Assembly (NCBI RefSeq): GCF_004345665.1
Contig: NZ_SLWR01000018.1
Span: 59,880-123,879 of the forward strand
DNA from: Kribbella antiqua
Lineage (GTDB): Bacteria; Actinomycetota; Actinomycetes; Propionibacteriales; Kribbellaceae
Length of the DNA: 64,000 nt
Direction: 5' to 3'
A program made the translations under genes and the position numbers. The notes beneath the pieces are model-generated. The model did not search any database, was not told where the DNA came from, and saw only the letters and a list, made by a program, of their open reading frames with translations. Numbering within the stretch: position 1 is the first letter of the stretch; every line of letters begins with the position of its first letter. Shown here in pieces: positions 16,614-25,228 of the stretch.

Positions 16614-18425
16614 GTGAAGAAGCTGGTCGCATCCCTGTCCGCTGGTGCGCTTGTCCTGTCCGCCCTGACGGCGAGCGGCGCCGTCGCGAGCACACCTGAG
16701 CCGCCGGTCAAGAACCCCACCTCGATCGGGTTCGGTGGTGCCGTCTCGTCGGTCGATCCGGAGGCGACCAACATCGGGCTCGGCGTCCTGCGCCTCGGCG
16801 GCAACGCGGTCGACGCCGCGGTGGCCACGGCGGCCGCGCTCGGCGTGACCGAGCCGTACTCCGCCGGCATCGGCGGTGGCGGGTACTTCGTCTACTACAA
16901 CGCCAAGCAGCGCAAGGTGTTCACGATCGACGGCCGCGAGACCGCGCCGGCGTCGATGTCGGACACTGCGTTCATCAACCCCGCGACCGGCACGGCGTAC
17001 CCCTTCGCGCAGCTGGTCACGTCCGGCAAGTCGATCGGCGTACCGGGAACGCTGGCGACCTGGGATTCCGCGCTGCGGCAGTGGGGTTCGCTGTCACTCG
17101 GCAAGGCGCTCAAGCCGGCCGCCGACCTCGCCGATCGCGGCTTCGTGGTGGACCAGACGTTCCGCGGCCAGACGCTCGACAACAAGACCCGGTTCGCGCA
17201 GATCCCACCGACCGCGAAGCTGTTCCTGCCGAACGGTGACGCGCCGCTGGTCGGCTCGGTGTTCAAGAACCCGGAGCTCGCCGACACGTACAAGCTGATC
17301 GGCAAGCAGGGTCCGTCCGCGTTCTACGGCGGACCGCTGGCGGCGGAGATGGCGGCGACGGCGCAGAACCCACCGAAGACAGCGGACGCCGTGCTGCCGG
17401 TGTTCCCCGGATACCTCACCACCGGCGACCTGGCGTCGTACAAGGTGATCGACCGCGCGCCGACGAAGGTCCGGTACGACGGTCTGGACGTCTACGGCAT
17501 GGCGCCGTCGTCGTCCGGCGGCACCACGGTCGGCGAGGCCCTGAACATCCTCACGCCGCAGCACCTCAGCCAGCTGACGACACCGCAGGCGCTGCACACC
17601 TACCTGGAGGCGTCGGCGCTGGCGTTCGCGGATCGGGCGAAGTACGTCGGTGATCCGGCGTACGTGAACGTGCCGACGCAGGAGCTGCTGTCGCCCGGCT
17701 TCGGCGCCGAGCGCTCCTGCCTGATCGACCCTGACCACGCAGCGACCAAGCCGACCGCGGCGGGCTCACCCGATGGGTCCTACTCGCCCTGCACCGCAGG
17801 TACGACGACCGTCGAGCGGCCGGACACCGAGGGGCTGTCGACGACGCACCTGGTCGCCGCGGACCAGTGGGGCAATGTCGTCTCCTACACGCTGACGATC
17901 GAGCAGACCGGTGGTAGCGGCATCACCGTCCCCGGTCGCGGCTTCCTGCTGAACAACGAGCTGACCGACTTCTCCGCCGTACCGGTCGCGGGAGATCCCA
18001 ACCGGATCGAGGCGGGCAAGCGGCCGCGGTCCTCGATGTCGCCGACGATCGTGCTGCGCGGCGGCAAGCCGTTCATCGCGCTGGGTTCGCCGGGTGGTTC
18101 GACCATCATCACGACGGTCCTGCAGACGTTGACCAACCGGCTCGACCGCGGCATGACCCTGCCGCAGGCGATCGCCGCTCCGCGCGCCTCGCAGCGGAAC
18201 ACCGCGGCCGTGACGGCCGAGCCGCCGTTCATCGACGCCTATGGCCCCGATCTCACGGCGCTCGGCCACACGCTCGTCCCCTCCGGCGACGCCTTCACGT
18301 CTGCGGCCGAGATCGGTGCGGTCGCGGCGCTGGAGTTCCTGCCTGGCGGAGCGATCCTGGCAGCGGCCGAACCAACCCGTCGCGGTGGCGGCGACGCGGG
18401 CACGGTCTGGCCTATAGCGAAGTGA
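16614..18425 (+). CDS. ggt: Secreted gamma-glutamyltransferase
   Basis: A 603-residue Ntn-hydrolase that cleaves or transfers gamma-glutamyl groups outside the cell. A Sec signal peptide (KKLVASLSAGALVLSALTAS) is present. The self-processing nucleophile is T410 in STTHLVAAD, followed by GSGITVPGRGFLLNNELTDF and the PGGSTIITTVLQT segment of the small subunit. Length is normal. The GTG at 16614 has CGGAGA upstream. Its 3' end overlaps the convergent M20 gene by 14 nt. Confidence 0.92.
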   Translation: MKKLVASLSAGALVLSALTASGAVASTPEPPVKNPTSIGFGGAVSSVDPEATNIGLGVLRLGGNAVDAAVATAAALGVTEPYSAGIGGGGYFVYYNAKQRKVFTIDGRETAPASMSDTAFINPATGTAYPFAQLVTSGKSIGVPGTLATWDSALRQWGSLSLGKALKPAADLADRGFVVDQTFRGQTLDNKTRFAQIPPTAKLFLPNGDAPLVGSVFKNPELADTYKLIGKQGPSAFYGGPLAAEMAATAQNPPKTADAVLPVFPGYLTTGDLASYKVIDRAPTKVRYDGLDVYGMAPSSSGGTTVGEALNILTPQHLSQLTTPQALHTYLEASALAFADRAKYVGDPAYVNVPTQELLSPGFGAERSCLIDPDHAATKPTAAGSPDGSYSPCTAGTTTVERPDTEGLSTTHLVAADQWGNVVSYTLTIEQTGGSGITVPGRGFLLNNELTDFSAVPVAGDPNRIEAGKRPRSSMSPTIVLRGGKPFIALGSPGGSTIITTVLQTLTNRLDRGMTLPQAIAAPRASQRNTAAVTAEPPFIDAYGPDLTALGHTLVPSGDAFTSAAEIGAVAALEFLPGGAILAAAEPTRRGGGDAGTVWPIAK

Positions 18426-19515
18426 TGATCGCGGCGACCAAGGCCGCGCGTTCGGCAAGGCTCGCCGCGATCACCTGCTCATGGACGGCGTGGGCTCCCT
18501 TACCCCGGGGGCCCAGGCCGTCCAGGGTTGGCACTCCCAACCCGCCGGTCAGATTGGTGTCGGCTGCGCCCGCTGCAGCCGCGCCGCCGATCGTCTGACC
18601 CACCGACCGCGCCGCCTCGGCCACCGCCGCGAGCAATTCAGCACTCGCTTCCGACGGCTGCCACGCCGGCCGGTTCGACATCACGGACACCTCGAGCCGC
18701 GCCTTGGGCCGCACGGGCTCGAGCGCCGTCACCGCATCGAGTACGGCGCGCTCGGTCTCGGGATCCACGAACCGGAACCCGAGCTCGGCCGACGCCTTTC
18801 CAGGTACGACGTTCGTCCGGCCGCCGCCGCTGATCGTGCCGACGTTGCAGAGCACATCGTCGTACCCGGCGACGAGTGAGCGGACCACGAGCAGTTGGTC
18901 GACGAGTTCGTCGATCGCGGAGGCGCCGGTGCCGGGATCGAGCGCGGCGTGGGCTTCGCGGCCGGTGACCTCGATCCGGACCCGGCTGCTGCCGCGTCGA
19001 GACGTCTTCAGATCGCCGTTGGGATGCGGCGACTCGAAGCCGAACGCCGCGTATGCGTCGGCCGACTCGGACTTGACCAGCTCGCGTGCGGTCGGGGATC
19101 CGATCTCCTCGTCGGCGATCACGACCACCCGCACCGGTCGATGGTCGCGCCCGTCGACCAGCTCGAGCGCGGCCTCCAGGACGACGAGGCCGCCCTTCAT
19201 GTCGAACACTCCCGGACCGCGGACGACGCCGTCTCGCTCGCGCCAGGGCATCGACTCGAGCTGCCCGAACGGCCAGACCGTGTCGTGATGCCCGAGGAAC
19301 AGCAGCGGCGCCTCCTCGGCGCGCGGACCCTCGCCGGGGAAGTCCGCGACGACGTGATCACCCGTCGCCGCGTGCTCTCGTCTCGCCGTACCGCCGAGGT
19401 CGGCGTACCGTGCGAGGAGCCGGTCGGCGAAAGAGTTCAGCGCCTCGGCCGCGCCGGTTGGCGTCTCGTGTTCGACGTATGCGCGAAGCCGGTCGAGCAG
19501 GCGGTCGAGGTCCAT
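18412..19515 (-). CDS. M20 family metallopeptidase (N-acyl amino-acid deacylase/carboxypeptidase type)
   Basis: A 367-residue zinc hydrolase. Metal-site segments visible are LGHHDTVWP, VFDMKGG and ADEEIGS, with a late AHAVHEQ histidine; the dimerisation lid is between. Closest type is glutamate carboxypeptidase/acetylornithine deacetylase. It is divergent from the GNAT, SIS, racemase and D-aminoacylase operon, 106 nt away. In known N-succinylamino-acid racemase systems an M20 enzyme removes the acyl group from the L-isomer, so that role is inferred here. Confidence 0.85.
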   Translation of the reverse strand: MDLDRLLDRLRAYVEHETPTGAAEALNSFADRLLARYADLGGTARREHAATGDHVVADFPGEGPRAEEAPLLFLGHHDTVWPFGQLESMPWRERDGVVRGPGVFDMKGGLVVLEAALELVDGRDHRPVRVVVIADEEIGSPTARELVKSESADAYAAFGFESPHPNGDLKTSRRGSSRVRIEVTGREAHAALDPGTGASAIDELVDQLLVVRSLVAGYDDVLCNVGTISGGGRTNVVPGKASAELGFRFVDPETERAVLDAVTALEPVRPKARLEVSVMSNRPAWQPSEASAELLAAVAEAARSVGQTIGGAAAAGAADTNLTGGLGVPTLDGLGPRGKGAHAVHEQVIAASLAERAALVAAIITSL

Positions 19516-19621
19516 GGATAGTCAACGTATCACGATCCGGATGTCGATTGACTCGCTGTGCGGGAGCGGGATGTACTGCAGGGGCAGCAATGATCCGTTA
19601 CGTATCTTTGGAGGCGTCCGA

Positions 19622-20359
19622 GTGATCCAGCCCAGGGTGATCCAGGAAGACGGGGTCCGGACCGTCACGCTGACGACTCCGGCTCGGTATGCGGAGGCCG
19701 CAGCGCTGTACCGGGAGGTTTTCGGCTACCAGGACCCCGAGTACGGCCTGAATCCGCGGTTGCTCGCCGCGCTCACCTCCAACGGCGGCTCGGTCGTCGG
19801 CCTGCTCGACGAGGCCGACAAGCTCGTCGCCTTCGCGTACGGCTTCTGCGGCACTGACCGCCGCGGTTTCTACCACTACTCGCAGACGGCTCTCGTCGCC
19901 GCGGACCACCAAGGCCACGGTCTCGGCCGCCGGCTCAAGTACGCGCAGCGCGAGGTCGCGCTCAGCCACGGCCTGAACCGGATGCGCTGGACCTACGATC
20001 CGTTCCAGATCCGCAACGGGCACTTCAACCTCGACGTCCTCGGCGCGCGCGGCCGCTGGTTCACCCCGGACGCCTACGGCCCCGGCATCGACCGGGTGAC
20101 CGTCGAATGGGACTTGCGGATCGAGGAGCCCGCGCCTTCACCAGCCGCGCCCGAGCTGGGTGAGGCCGACTGGGGTGTGGTCGGCGGCGACGGCGAGCGG
20201 TCGTGGCTGGCGTTGCCGGTCGACCCCGCCAAGCAGGAAGCATTCCGCGATCAACTCCGCGCTGCCTTCACCGACTTCCTCGGCAAAGGCCTCGTGGCCG
20301 GATCGTGTCAGGTGGTCGGCGGCACCGGCGTCTACCTCTTCGGAAAGGACGCCGGATGA
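19622..20359 (+). CDS. GNAT-superfamily acyltransferase (COG3375 type)
   Basis: A 245-residue protein with a GNAT core: VAFAYGFCG, then TALVAADHQGHGLGRRLKYA as the acyl-CoA-binding loop, then MRWTYDPFQIRN and FNLDVLGA, typical of COG3375 proteins. In Geobacillus and Deinococcus relatives such enzymes sit beside N-succinylamino-acid racemases and acylate D-amino acids. The GTG at 19622 has GGAGG at ideal spacing, so the longer frame from 19514 is not used. First gene of a four-gene operon. Confidence 0.85.
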   Translation: MIQPRVIQEDGVRTVTLTTPARYAEAAALYREVFGYQDPEYGLNPRLLAALTSNGGSVVGLLDEADKLVAFAYGFCGTDRRGFYHYSQTALVAADHQGHGLGRRLKYAQREVALSHGLNRMRWTYDPFQIRNGHFNLDVLGARGRWFTPDAYGPGIDRVTVEWDLRIEEPAPSPAAPELGEADWGVVGGDGERSWLALPVDPAKQEAFRDQLRAAFTDFLGKGLVAGSCQVVGGTGVYLFGKDAG

Positions 20360-21006
20360 GCGAGGCCGACAAGGCGCGGAACCGGGAGCTGACCAGCCCG
20401 CACGAGCGGTACGACGCCCGGCTGCAACGGCGATCGTCGACACTGTTGCAGCGGCGCGTGGTCGAGCAGGAACGCGCCTCGATCGAGGAAGCTCTGGACG
20501 AGATCCTCGCCGACGACTCGATCGCGCAGGCGGCGGCCCGGATTGTCGCCGCCCGCCGGCGCTTCATCGTCGGCTCCGCCAAGTCGTTCTCCTACGCGTC
20601 ACTGCTCGCCTTCGATCTCAGCGTCGGCCTGTCTCAGGTGACGCTGATCGACGGCACAGTCGTCCGCGGTGTCGACGTACTGTCCGATGTGCGGTCGAGC
20701 GACCTGATGGTGGCGTTTTCGCTGCGCCGGTACCGTCGCGACACCGTCGAGCTCGCGCAGCGCTTCGCTGAGGCGGGCGGTGAGCTGATCGCCATCACCG
20801 ACTTCGAGGACGCGCCGCTGGCGAAGATCGCGGACCAATCCATCTACGTCGCCACCGGTAGCGCGTCGTACGTCGACTCGCCGACCGTGGTAGCCGCCGT
20901 ACTGCATGTGCTGGCGACATTGACCACGGCGAGTGCGAAGGGTGCCCGGAGACGGCTCGGCGAACGCGATCGGCTCAACACGGAGCTGGGGCTGTATGTC
21001 AACTGA
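20356..21006 (+). CDS. SIS-domain protein (RpiR/MurR-like without the HTH)
   Basis: A 216-residue protein. Residues about 45-210 form a SIS sugar-phosphate-binding domain (IVAARRRFIVGSAKSFSYAS, DLMVAFSLRRYRRDT, ELIAITDFEDAPLAKIAD). RpiR-type regulators carry a 75-residue N-terminal helix-turn-helix, but here only about 45 charged residues precede the SIS domain and no such motif is clear. It may be a ligand sensor, an isomerase-like enzyme or a very divergent regulator of this operon. It starts in an ATGA overlap with the GNAT gene. Confidence 0.8.
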   Translation: MSEADKARNRELTSPHERYDARLQRRSSTLLQRRVVEQERASIEEALDEILADDSIAQAAARIVAARRRFIVGSAKSFSYASLLAFDLSVGLSQVTLIDGTVVRGVDVLSDVRSSDLMVAFSLRRYRRDTVELAQRFAEAGGELIAITDFEDAPLAKIADQSIYVATGSASYVDSPTVVAAVLHVLATLTTASAKGARRRLGERDRLNTELGLYVN

Positions 21007-22105
21007 GCTGAAGGTCATCGCGGCCCGGCTGCATCGGGTTCGGTTGCCGCTCGTGCACGAGTTCCGCACCAGCTCGCATCGCAAGACTCTGCTGGATCAC
21101 ATCCTGGTCGAGCTCGAGGACGCCTCGGGCGCGGTCGGGTGGGGCGAGATCGCGTCGCCGTCGGATCCCTACTATGCACCGGAGACGGTTGAGACGTGCT
21201 GGCATGTTGCCGAGCGCTACCTGCTGCCGGCGGTGCTGGGGCAGTCGTGGGAGCGGCCTGAGCAGGTGTCGCAGTTCTGGGCCAAGGTGCGCGGCAACCA
21301 GTTCGCCAAGGCTGGTGTCGACGTCGCCGCGTGGGTGCTGTGGTCTGAGCTGCAGGGCGTCTCGCTGGCTCAGGCTCTCGGCGGTACTCGCGCCGAGGTC
21401 GTCGCCGGGGTGTCGCTGGGGATCGAGCCGACCATCGACGACCTGCTGGCCGAAGTGCGTCGTCAGGTGGCGGCCGGCTATCCCCGCGTGAAGCTGAAGA
21501 TCGCGCCTGGCTGGGATGTCGAACCGGTACGCGCGGTCCGGGCCGAACACCCGGAGCTCGATCTCCATGTCGATGCCAACGGCATCTACACCGATGACGA
21601 GCCATTGCTGGCGTTGGATGAGTTCGGTCTCACGATGATCGAGCAACCCTTCGCCCCGCGGAATCTGCTGGCGCACTCCCGGCTGCAACAGAGCATGCAG
21701 ACCCCGATCTGCCTGGACGAGAGCATCGAGACCCTCGACGACCTGGAGACGGCGCTCTCGATCGAGGCGCTGCGCGTGCTGAACATCAAGGTGTCACGGA
21801 TGGGCGGTCTGACCGCCGCTCGCGCTGCTCACGACCGCGCGAAGCAGGCCGGCATCCCGGTCTGGTGCGGCGGCATGCACGAGTTCGGCATCGGCCGTGC
21901 CGCCAACGTCGCCATCTCCAGCCTGCCCGGGTTCACCCTCCCATCGGACGTGTCCGCCTCGGAGAAGTACTACGCCCGGGACGTCATCACCCCACCGGTC
22001 GTCGCCGAGCACGGCGTCGTACAGGTGCCCAAGGCAACCGGTCTCGGTCACGCGGTCGATACTGACCTGATCGCGGCCCACACTGTCGCCACGCTGTCGC
22101 TCTGA
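20996..22105 (+). CDS. Enolase-superfamily racemase/OSBS-type enzyme (N-acylamino-acid racemase candidate)
   Basis: A 369-residue member of the MenC/N-succinylamino-acid racemase branch. The KxK motif is VKLKIAPGWD (K166, K168), metal-ligand segments are LHVDANGIY, MIEQPFAP and CLDESIE, and the opposite catalytic lysine is K265 in LNIKVSRMGG. OSBS for menaquinone and N-acylamino-acid racemase cannot be separated by sequence alone, but the neighbours (GNAT acyltransferase, D-aminoacylase, divergent M20 hydrolase) and absence of men genes favour racemase. It overlaps the SIS gene by 11 nt. Confidence 0.87.
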   Translation: MSTELKVIAARLHRVRLPLVHEFRTSSHRKTLLDHILVELEDASGAVGWGEIASPSDPYYAPETVETCWHVAERYLLPAVLGQSWERPEQVSQFWAKVRGNQFAKAGVDVAAWVLWSELQGVSLAQALGGTRAEVVAGVSLGIEPTIDDLLAEVRRQVAAGYPRVKLKIAPGWDVEPVRAVRAEHPELDLHVDANGIYTDDEPLLALDEFGLTMIEQPFAPRNLLAHSRLQQSMQTPICLDESIETLDDLETALSIEALRVLNIKVSRMGGLTAARAAHDRAKQAGIPVWCGGMHEFGIGRAANVAISSLPGFTLPSDVSASEKYYARDVITPPVVAEHGVVQVPKATGLGHAVDTDLIAAHTVATLSL

Positions 22106-22124
22106 CCACAACAGGAGCGGCTCC

Positions 22125-23672
22125 ATGCGCAGGGCACTGACCGGTGGACTCGTTGTCGACGGCACCGGCGCGGAGCCGGTCGCCGCGACCGTGCTGGTGG
22201 ACGGCGGGCGGATCACCGCCGTACTGCCACCCGGCGAGGAGCCCTCCGGCGCTGAGCTGATCGATGCCACGGGCAACATTGTGGCGCCTGGCTTCATCGA
22301 CCTCCACTCGCACGCCGATTTCACCGCCGAGTCGTCGCCGCAGGCTTCCACTCAGCTCTACCAAGGTGTAACGACACTCGTCACCGGGAACTGCGGCTGG
22401 TCGCCGTTCCCCATCACCGATCTCGACCAGATGAAGGCCGGTACGGCGTTCCTCGGCACCGATCTCAGCTGGTCGTGGCACGACGTCGCCGGGTTCACCA
22501 ACGCCCTGGGCAATCTCGCCATCAACCTCGGCCTGCAGGTCGGGCACTCGGCGCTCCGGCTCGCGGTGATGGGCAGCGCCGAGCGCGCGCCATCGCCGGC
22601 CGAACTGCAGCAGATGCAAAACCTACTGCGTGAGGCAGCAGATCAAGGAGCTGTTGGCTTCTCGACCGGGCTGATCTACGCGCCCGGAGCCTTCGCCGAT
22701 TCGGCCGAGGTCGCGGCGCTGGTGGCGACGGCGGGGGAGTGCGGTCTGCTCTACTCGACCCACATCCGCAACGAGGCCGCTCAGCTGCTCGACGCCCTGG
22801 ACGAAGCTGTAGAAGCCGCCCGAGCTGCTGGCGCCCGGCTGGAAGTCTCGCACCTGAAGGCAAGCGGCAAAGCCAACCACGGCTTGGTCGGAGCCGCGCT
22901 CGAACGCCTCGATCAAGCCCGAGCCGACGGCGTGGACGTTGGCTGGGACGTCTACCCGTACGACGCCTCCAGCACCACGCTCACCACCTGGCTTCCCACC
23001 TGGGCGATGGACGGCGGGACGGCCGGCCTCCTCGCCCGCCTCGCCGACCGGGCGGAACGTCAACGGATCGCAGCCGAGATGGAGCTCGATGCTCCCGCCA
23101 TCGTGATCGCCTCCCTGCCACCCGGGAAGTACGACGACTGCCGCGGCCTCAGCGTCGCCGACATCGCCCAGCGAGACGAGGTCGATCCGGCCGAGGCCAT
23201 CCTCCGCATCCTCGAGCACCACCAGGCCGCGGTCAGCATCATCAACCACACGATGAGCGAAGCCGACGTCGTCACCGTCCTCCGCCATCCCATGACCAGC
23301 ATCGCGAGCGACGGCTGGATCCTCAGCGCCACCGGATCCGCTCACCCGCATCCGCGTAACTTCGGCACCTTCCCCCGCGTCCTCGGCCGCTACACCCGAG
23401 ACCTCGGCGTGCTCACGCTCCCCGAAGCCATCCGTCGGATGACCTCGCTCCCGGCCTCACGACTCGGTCTGTCCGACCGGGGTGTGGTCAAACCCGGCGC
23501 CGTCGCGGACCTCGTCGTACTGGATCCGGCGCGGGTCGCCGACAAATCGACGTACGACGATCCGTGGCAGCTGTCGGTTGGCGTCGAACACGTCCTCGTC
23601 TCGGGCGAATCGGTCCTCACCAACGGCACACCCACGGGCGCTCGTCCCGGTCGCGTGCTCAGGTCTTCTTGA
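22125..23672 (+). CDS. N-acyl-D-amino-acid deacylase (D-aminoacylase)
   Basis: A 515-residue amidohydrolase that removes the acyl group from N-acyl-D-amino acids. Metal-binding segments are FIDLHSHADF (HxH), the TGNCGWSPF cysteine typical of D-aminoacylases, STHIRNE and VSHLKASG. Length is normal (about 480-530). The start ATG follows AGGAG. It is the last gene of the operon and overlaps the convergent small gene by 14 nt. It complements the racemase by handling the D-acyl form. Confidence 0.9.
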   Translation: MRRALTGGLVVDGTGAEPVAATVLVDGGRITAVLPPGEEPSGAELIDATGNIVAPGFIDLHSHADFTAESSPQASTQLYQGVTTLVTGNCGWSPFPITDLDQMKAGTAFLGTDLSWSWHDVAGFTNALGNLAINLGLQVGHSALRLAVMGSAERAPSPAELQQMQNLLREAADQGAVGFSTGLIYAPGAFADSAEVAALVATAGECGLLYSTHIRNEAAQLLDALDEAVEAARAAGARLEVSHLKASGKANHGLVGAALERLDQARADGVDVGWDVYPYDASSTTLTTWLPTWAMDGGTAGLLARLADRAERQRIAAEMELDAPAIVIASLPPGKYDDCRGLSVADIAQRDEVDPAEAILRILEHHQAAVSIINHTMSEADVVTVLRHPMTSIASDGWILSATGSAHPHPRNFGTFPRVLGRYTRDLGVLTLPEAIRRMTSLPASRLGLSDRGVVKPGAVADLVVLDPARVADKSTYDDPWQLSVGVEHVLVSGESVLTNGTPTGARPGRVLRSS

Positions 23673-23928
23673 AGCGCTTGGGACCGGTCGGCAGCGGGGG
23701 AGGAGCAGCCGCTGGCTCGTCCTCTGCTGGCTCCAGCCATCCGTCGTACTCGTTGAGGAGGTATTCCAGCCCGGCAGGGTGCACATTCCGGGCTACGACC
23801 ACCCATGGATGGTCCTGGTCGTCGTCCTCGCCGTGGAAGCGCCCGCTTCGCACCTCACCACGCAGCAGCCCGGCCACCGCCTCGGCGTCGTCCTCTTCCC
23901 AGAAGTACGCAACCACCTCATCACCCAC
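23659..23928 (-). CDS. Conserved small protein of unknown function
   Basis: An 89-residue protein beginning MGDEVVAYFWEEDDAEAVAG, with WVVVARNVHPAGLEYLLNEY in the middle and a Pro/Ala-rich tail ending in GPKRFKKT. It looks like a small soluble actinobacterial protein seen in many genomes without known function. It is convergent with the D-aminoacylase gene. Confidence 0.65.
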   Translation of the reverse strand: MGDEVVAYFWEEDDAEAVAGLLRGEVRSGRFHGEDDDQDHPWVVVARNVHPAGLEYLLNEYDGWLEPAEDEPAAAPPPLPTGPKRFKKT

Positions 23929-24076
23929 GAACCAACGATACGGCTACCTGGCCAAGATGGTGGAGATGGGCTTCTTCGCACCAGACTCCGCTGCCCGAAT
24001 CAGGCTGGTGTCCATCTTTAATTTGCCGCGGGCAACCTTTCCCCTCACCGCCGGGGGGTCCAAGGTGTAATGCCCG

Positions 24077-24136
24077 ACTTTGTGCACGGTTCGACCACGA
24101 CACGCCGCGGCGCCATGGTCGAGCGGTGCACAACGT
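24077..24136. repeat. 60-bp palindromic intergenic repeat, copy 2
   Basis: Two 22-bp arms (24077-24098 and 24115-24136) match as inverted repeats at 18 of 22 positions around a 16-bp spacer with a CGCCGCGGCG core. The left arm matches copy 1 (13481-13540) at 19 of 22 positions and the total length is the same, so they are one family. Here it lies between divergent genes, so it is not simply a terminator. Apart from this element and the dyad at 24191, 23929-24290 shows no gene. Confidence 0.8.
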
Positions 24137-24190
24137 CGCCAGTAGCCAGTCGTTCACCGCGACAGCGCCGTACCGCACGGAACCGGGGAC

Positions 24191-24238
24191 GACTGGGGAG
24201 TCCGGCCTGCCGATTCAGGTGGGTAGCGCTCCCCAGTC
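24191..24238. repeat. Inverted repeat upstream of dapF
   Basis: GACTGGGGAG (24191-24200) and its exact complement CTCCCCAGTC (24229-24238) are separated by 28 nt, about 55 nt upstream of the proposed dapF promoter. It may be an operator or a hairpin; nothing else identifies it. Confidence 0.5.
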
Positions 24239-24290
24239 CCGCTCGACGATCACCCAGGCCGTGGCCTCGGCAGGGATTCTGGCCTGCCCG

Positions 24291-24302
24291 TAGGATTCGG
24301 GT
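24291..24302 (+). promoter_or_regulatory. Probable -10 element for a leaderless dapF message
   Basis: TAGGAT fits the actinobacterial TANNNT -10 element and lies 6 nt before the dapF ATG, which would place transcription start at the start codon. No Shine-Dalgarno sequence precedes dapF, consistent with leaderless translation. No clear -35 element is seen. Confidence 0.5.
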
Positions 24303-25145
24303 ATGAGCACTTTCCCCTGGGCGAAGGGGCATGGCACGGAGAACGACTTCGTGTTGTTGCCCGACCCCGACGGATCGATTCACGGGGACCTCGACGCCGG
24401 GCTGGTGCGGTTCTTGTGTGATCGGCACGCGGGGATCGGGGCGGACGGTGTGCTGCGGGTGATCGAGGGGAGCAAGCAGTCGTACGTCGAGGACGGCGGC
24501 GACTGGTTCATGGACTACCGGAACGCGGACGGGTCGATCGCGGAGATGTGCGGCAACGGCGTCCGGGTGTTCGTCCGGTACCTCGCGGACGAAGGACTGA
24601 CCGACGGCAAGCCGGTCCGTGTCGGGACTCGCGCGGGAGTCAAGGAGGTCGTGCTCAACGACGACGGCACGCTGACCGTTGACATGGGCGAGCCGACGCT
24701 GCCAGATCCGGCGGGCGTCGTCGTGGAGGCGAACGGCCATCAGTGGCCGGCGTTGCATGTCGACATGGGGAATCCGCACGCTGTTGCCTTCGTGGACGAT
24801 CTGCGCGAACCCGGGCACCTCGTCGATCAACCGGTGTGGTCGCCGGAAGAGGCTTTCCCAGCGGGTGTGAACGTCGAGTTCGTCGTACGCAGAGGCCCGA
24901 ACGAGGTCGCCATGCGGGTCCACGAGCGTGGGTCGGGGGAGACGCGGTCCTGCGGGACGGGTACGTGCGCGGTGACGGTGGCGTCGGCGCGGCAGGCGCG
25001 GCAGGAGTTGCCGGTTACTTACCGTGTCGGCGTACTGGGTGGTTCGGTCACCGTGACGTGGCGGGAGGACAACCACCTGGAGCTGACCGGGCCGGCCGTC
25101 GTACACGCTCGGGGGGAGTTCGATCGCGCGTGGTTGCCGGCCTGA
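24303..25145 (+). CDS. dapF: Diaminopimelate epimerase
   Basis: A 280-residue cofactor-independent epimerase that converts LL- to meso-diaminopimelate for lysine and peptidoglycan. The two catalytic cysteines are C83 in EMCGNGVRV and C217 in RSCGTGTCAV, both in canonical context. Length is normal. It precedes hflX by 83 nt; hflX has its own promoter. Confidence 0.95.
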   Translation: MSTFPWAKGHGTENDFVLLPDPDGSIHGDLDAGLVRFLCDRHAGIGADGVLRVIEGSKQSYVEDGGDWFMDYRNADGSIAEMCGNGVRVFVRYLADEGLTDGKPVRVGTRAGVKEVVLNDDGTLTVDMGEPTLPDPAGVVVEANGHQWPALHVDMGNPHAVAFVDDLREPGHLVDQPVWSPEEAFPAGVNVEFVVRRGPNEVAMRVHERGSGETRSCGTGTCAVTVASARQARQELPVTYRVGVLGGSVTVTWREDNHLELTGPAVVHARGEFDRAWLPA

Positions 25146-25172
25146 ACGGGAATTCAGGTAACGCCTAGGGCG

Positions 25173-25201
25173 TTGACGTGGGAAATCGGGTCGCTTGTAC
25201 T
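25173..25201 (+). promoter_or_regulatory. Promoter of hflX
   Basis: A -35 TTGACG (25173-25178) and -10 TGTACT (25196-25201) are separated by exactly 17 bp, and a GGAAGG ribosome-binding site and ATG follow within 30 nt. Confidence 0.6.
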
Positions 25202-25228
25202 GGTGGCCCGTGCCACGATGGAAGGTAT

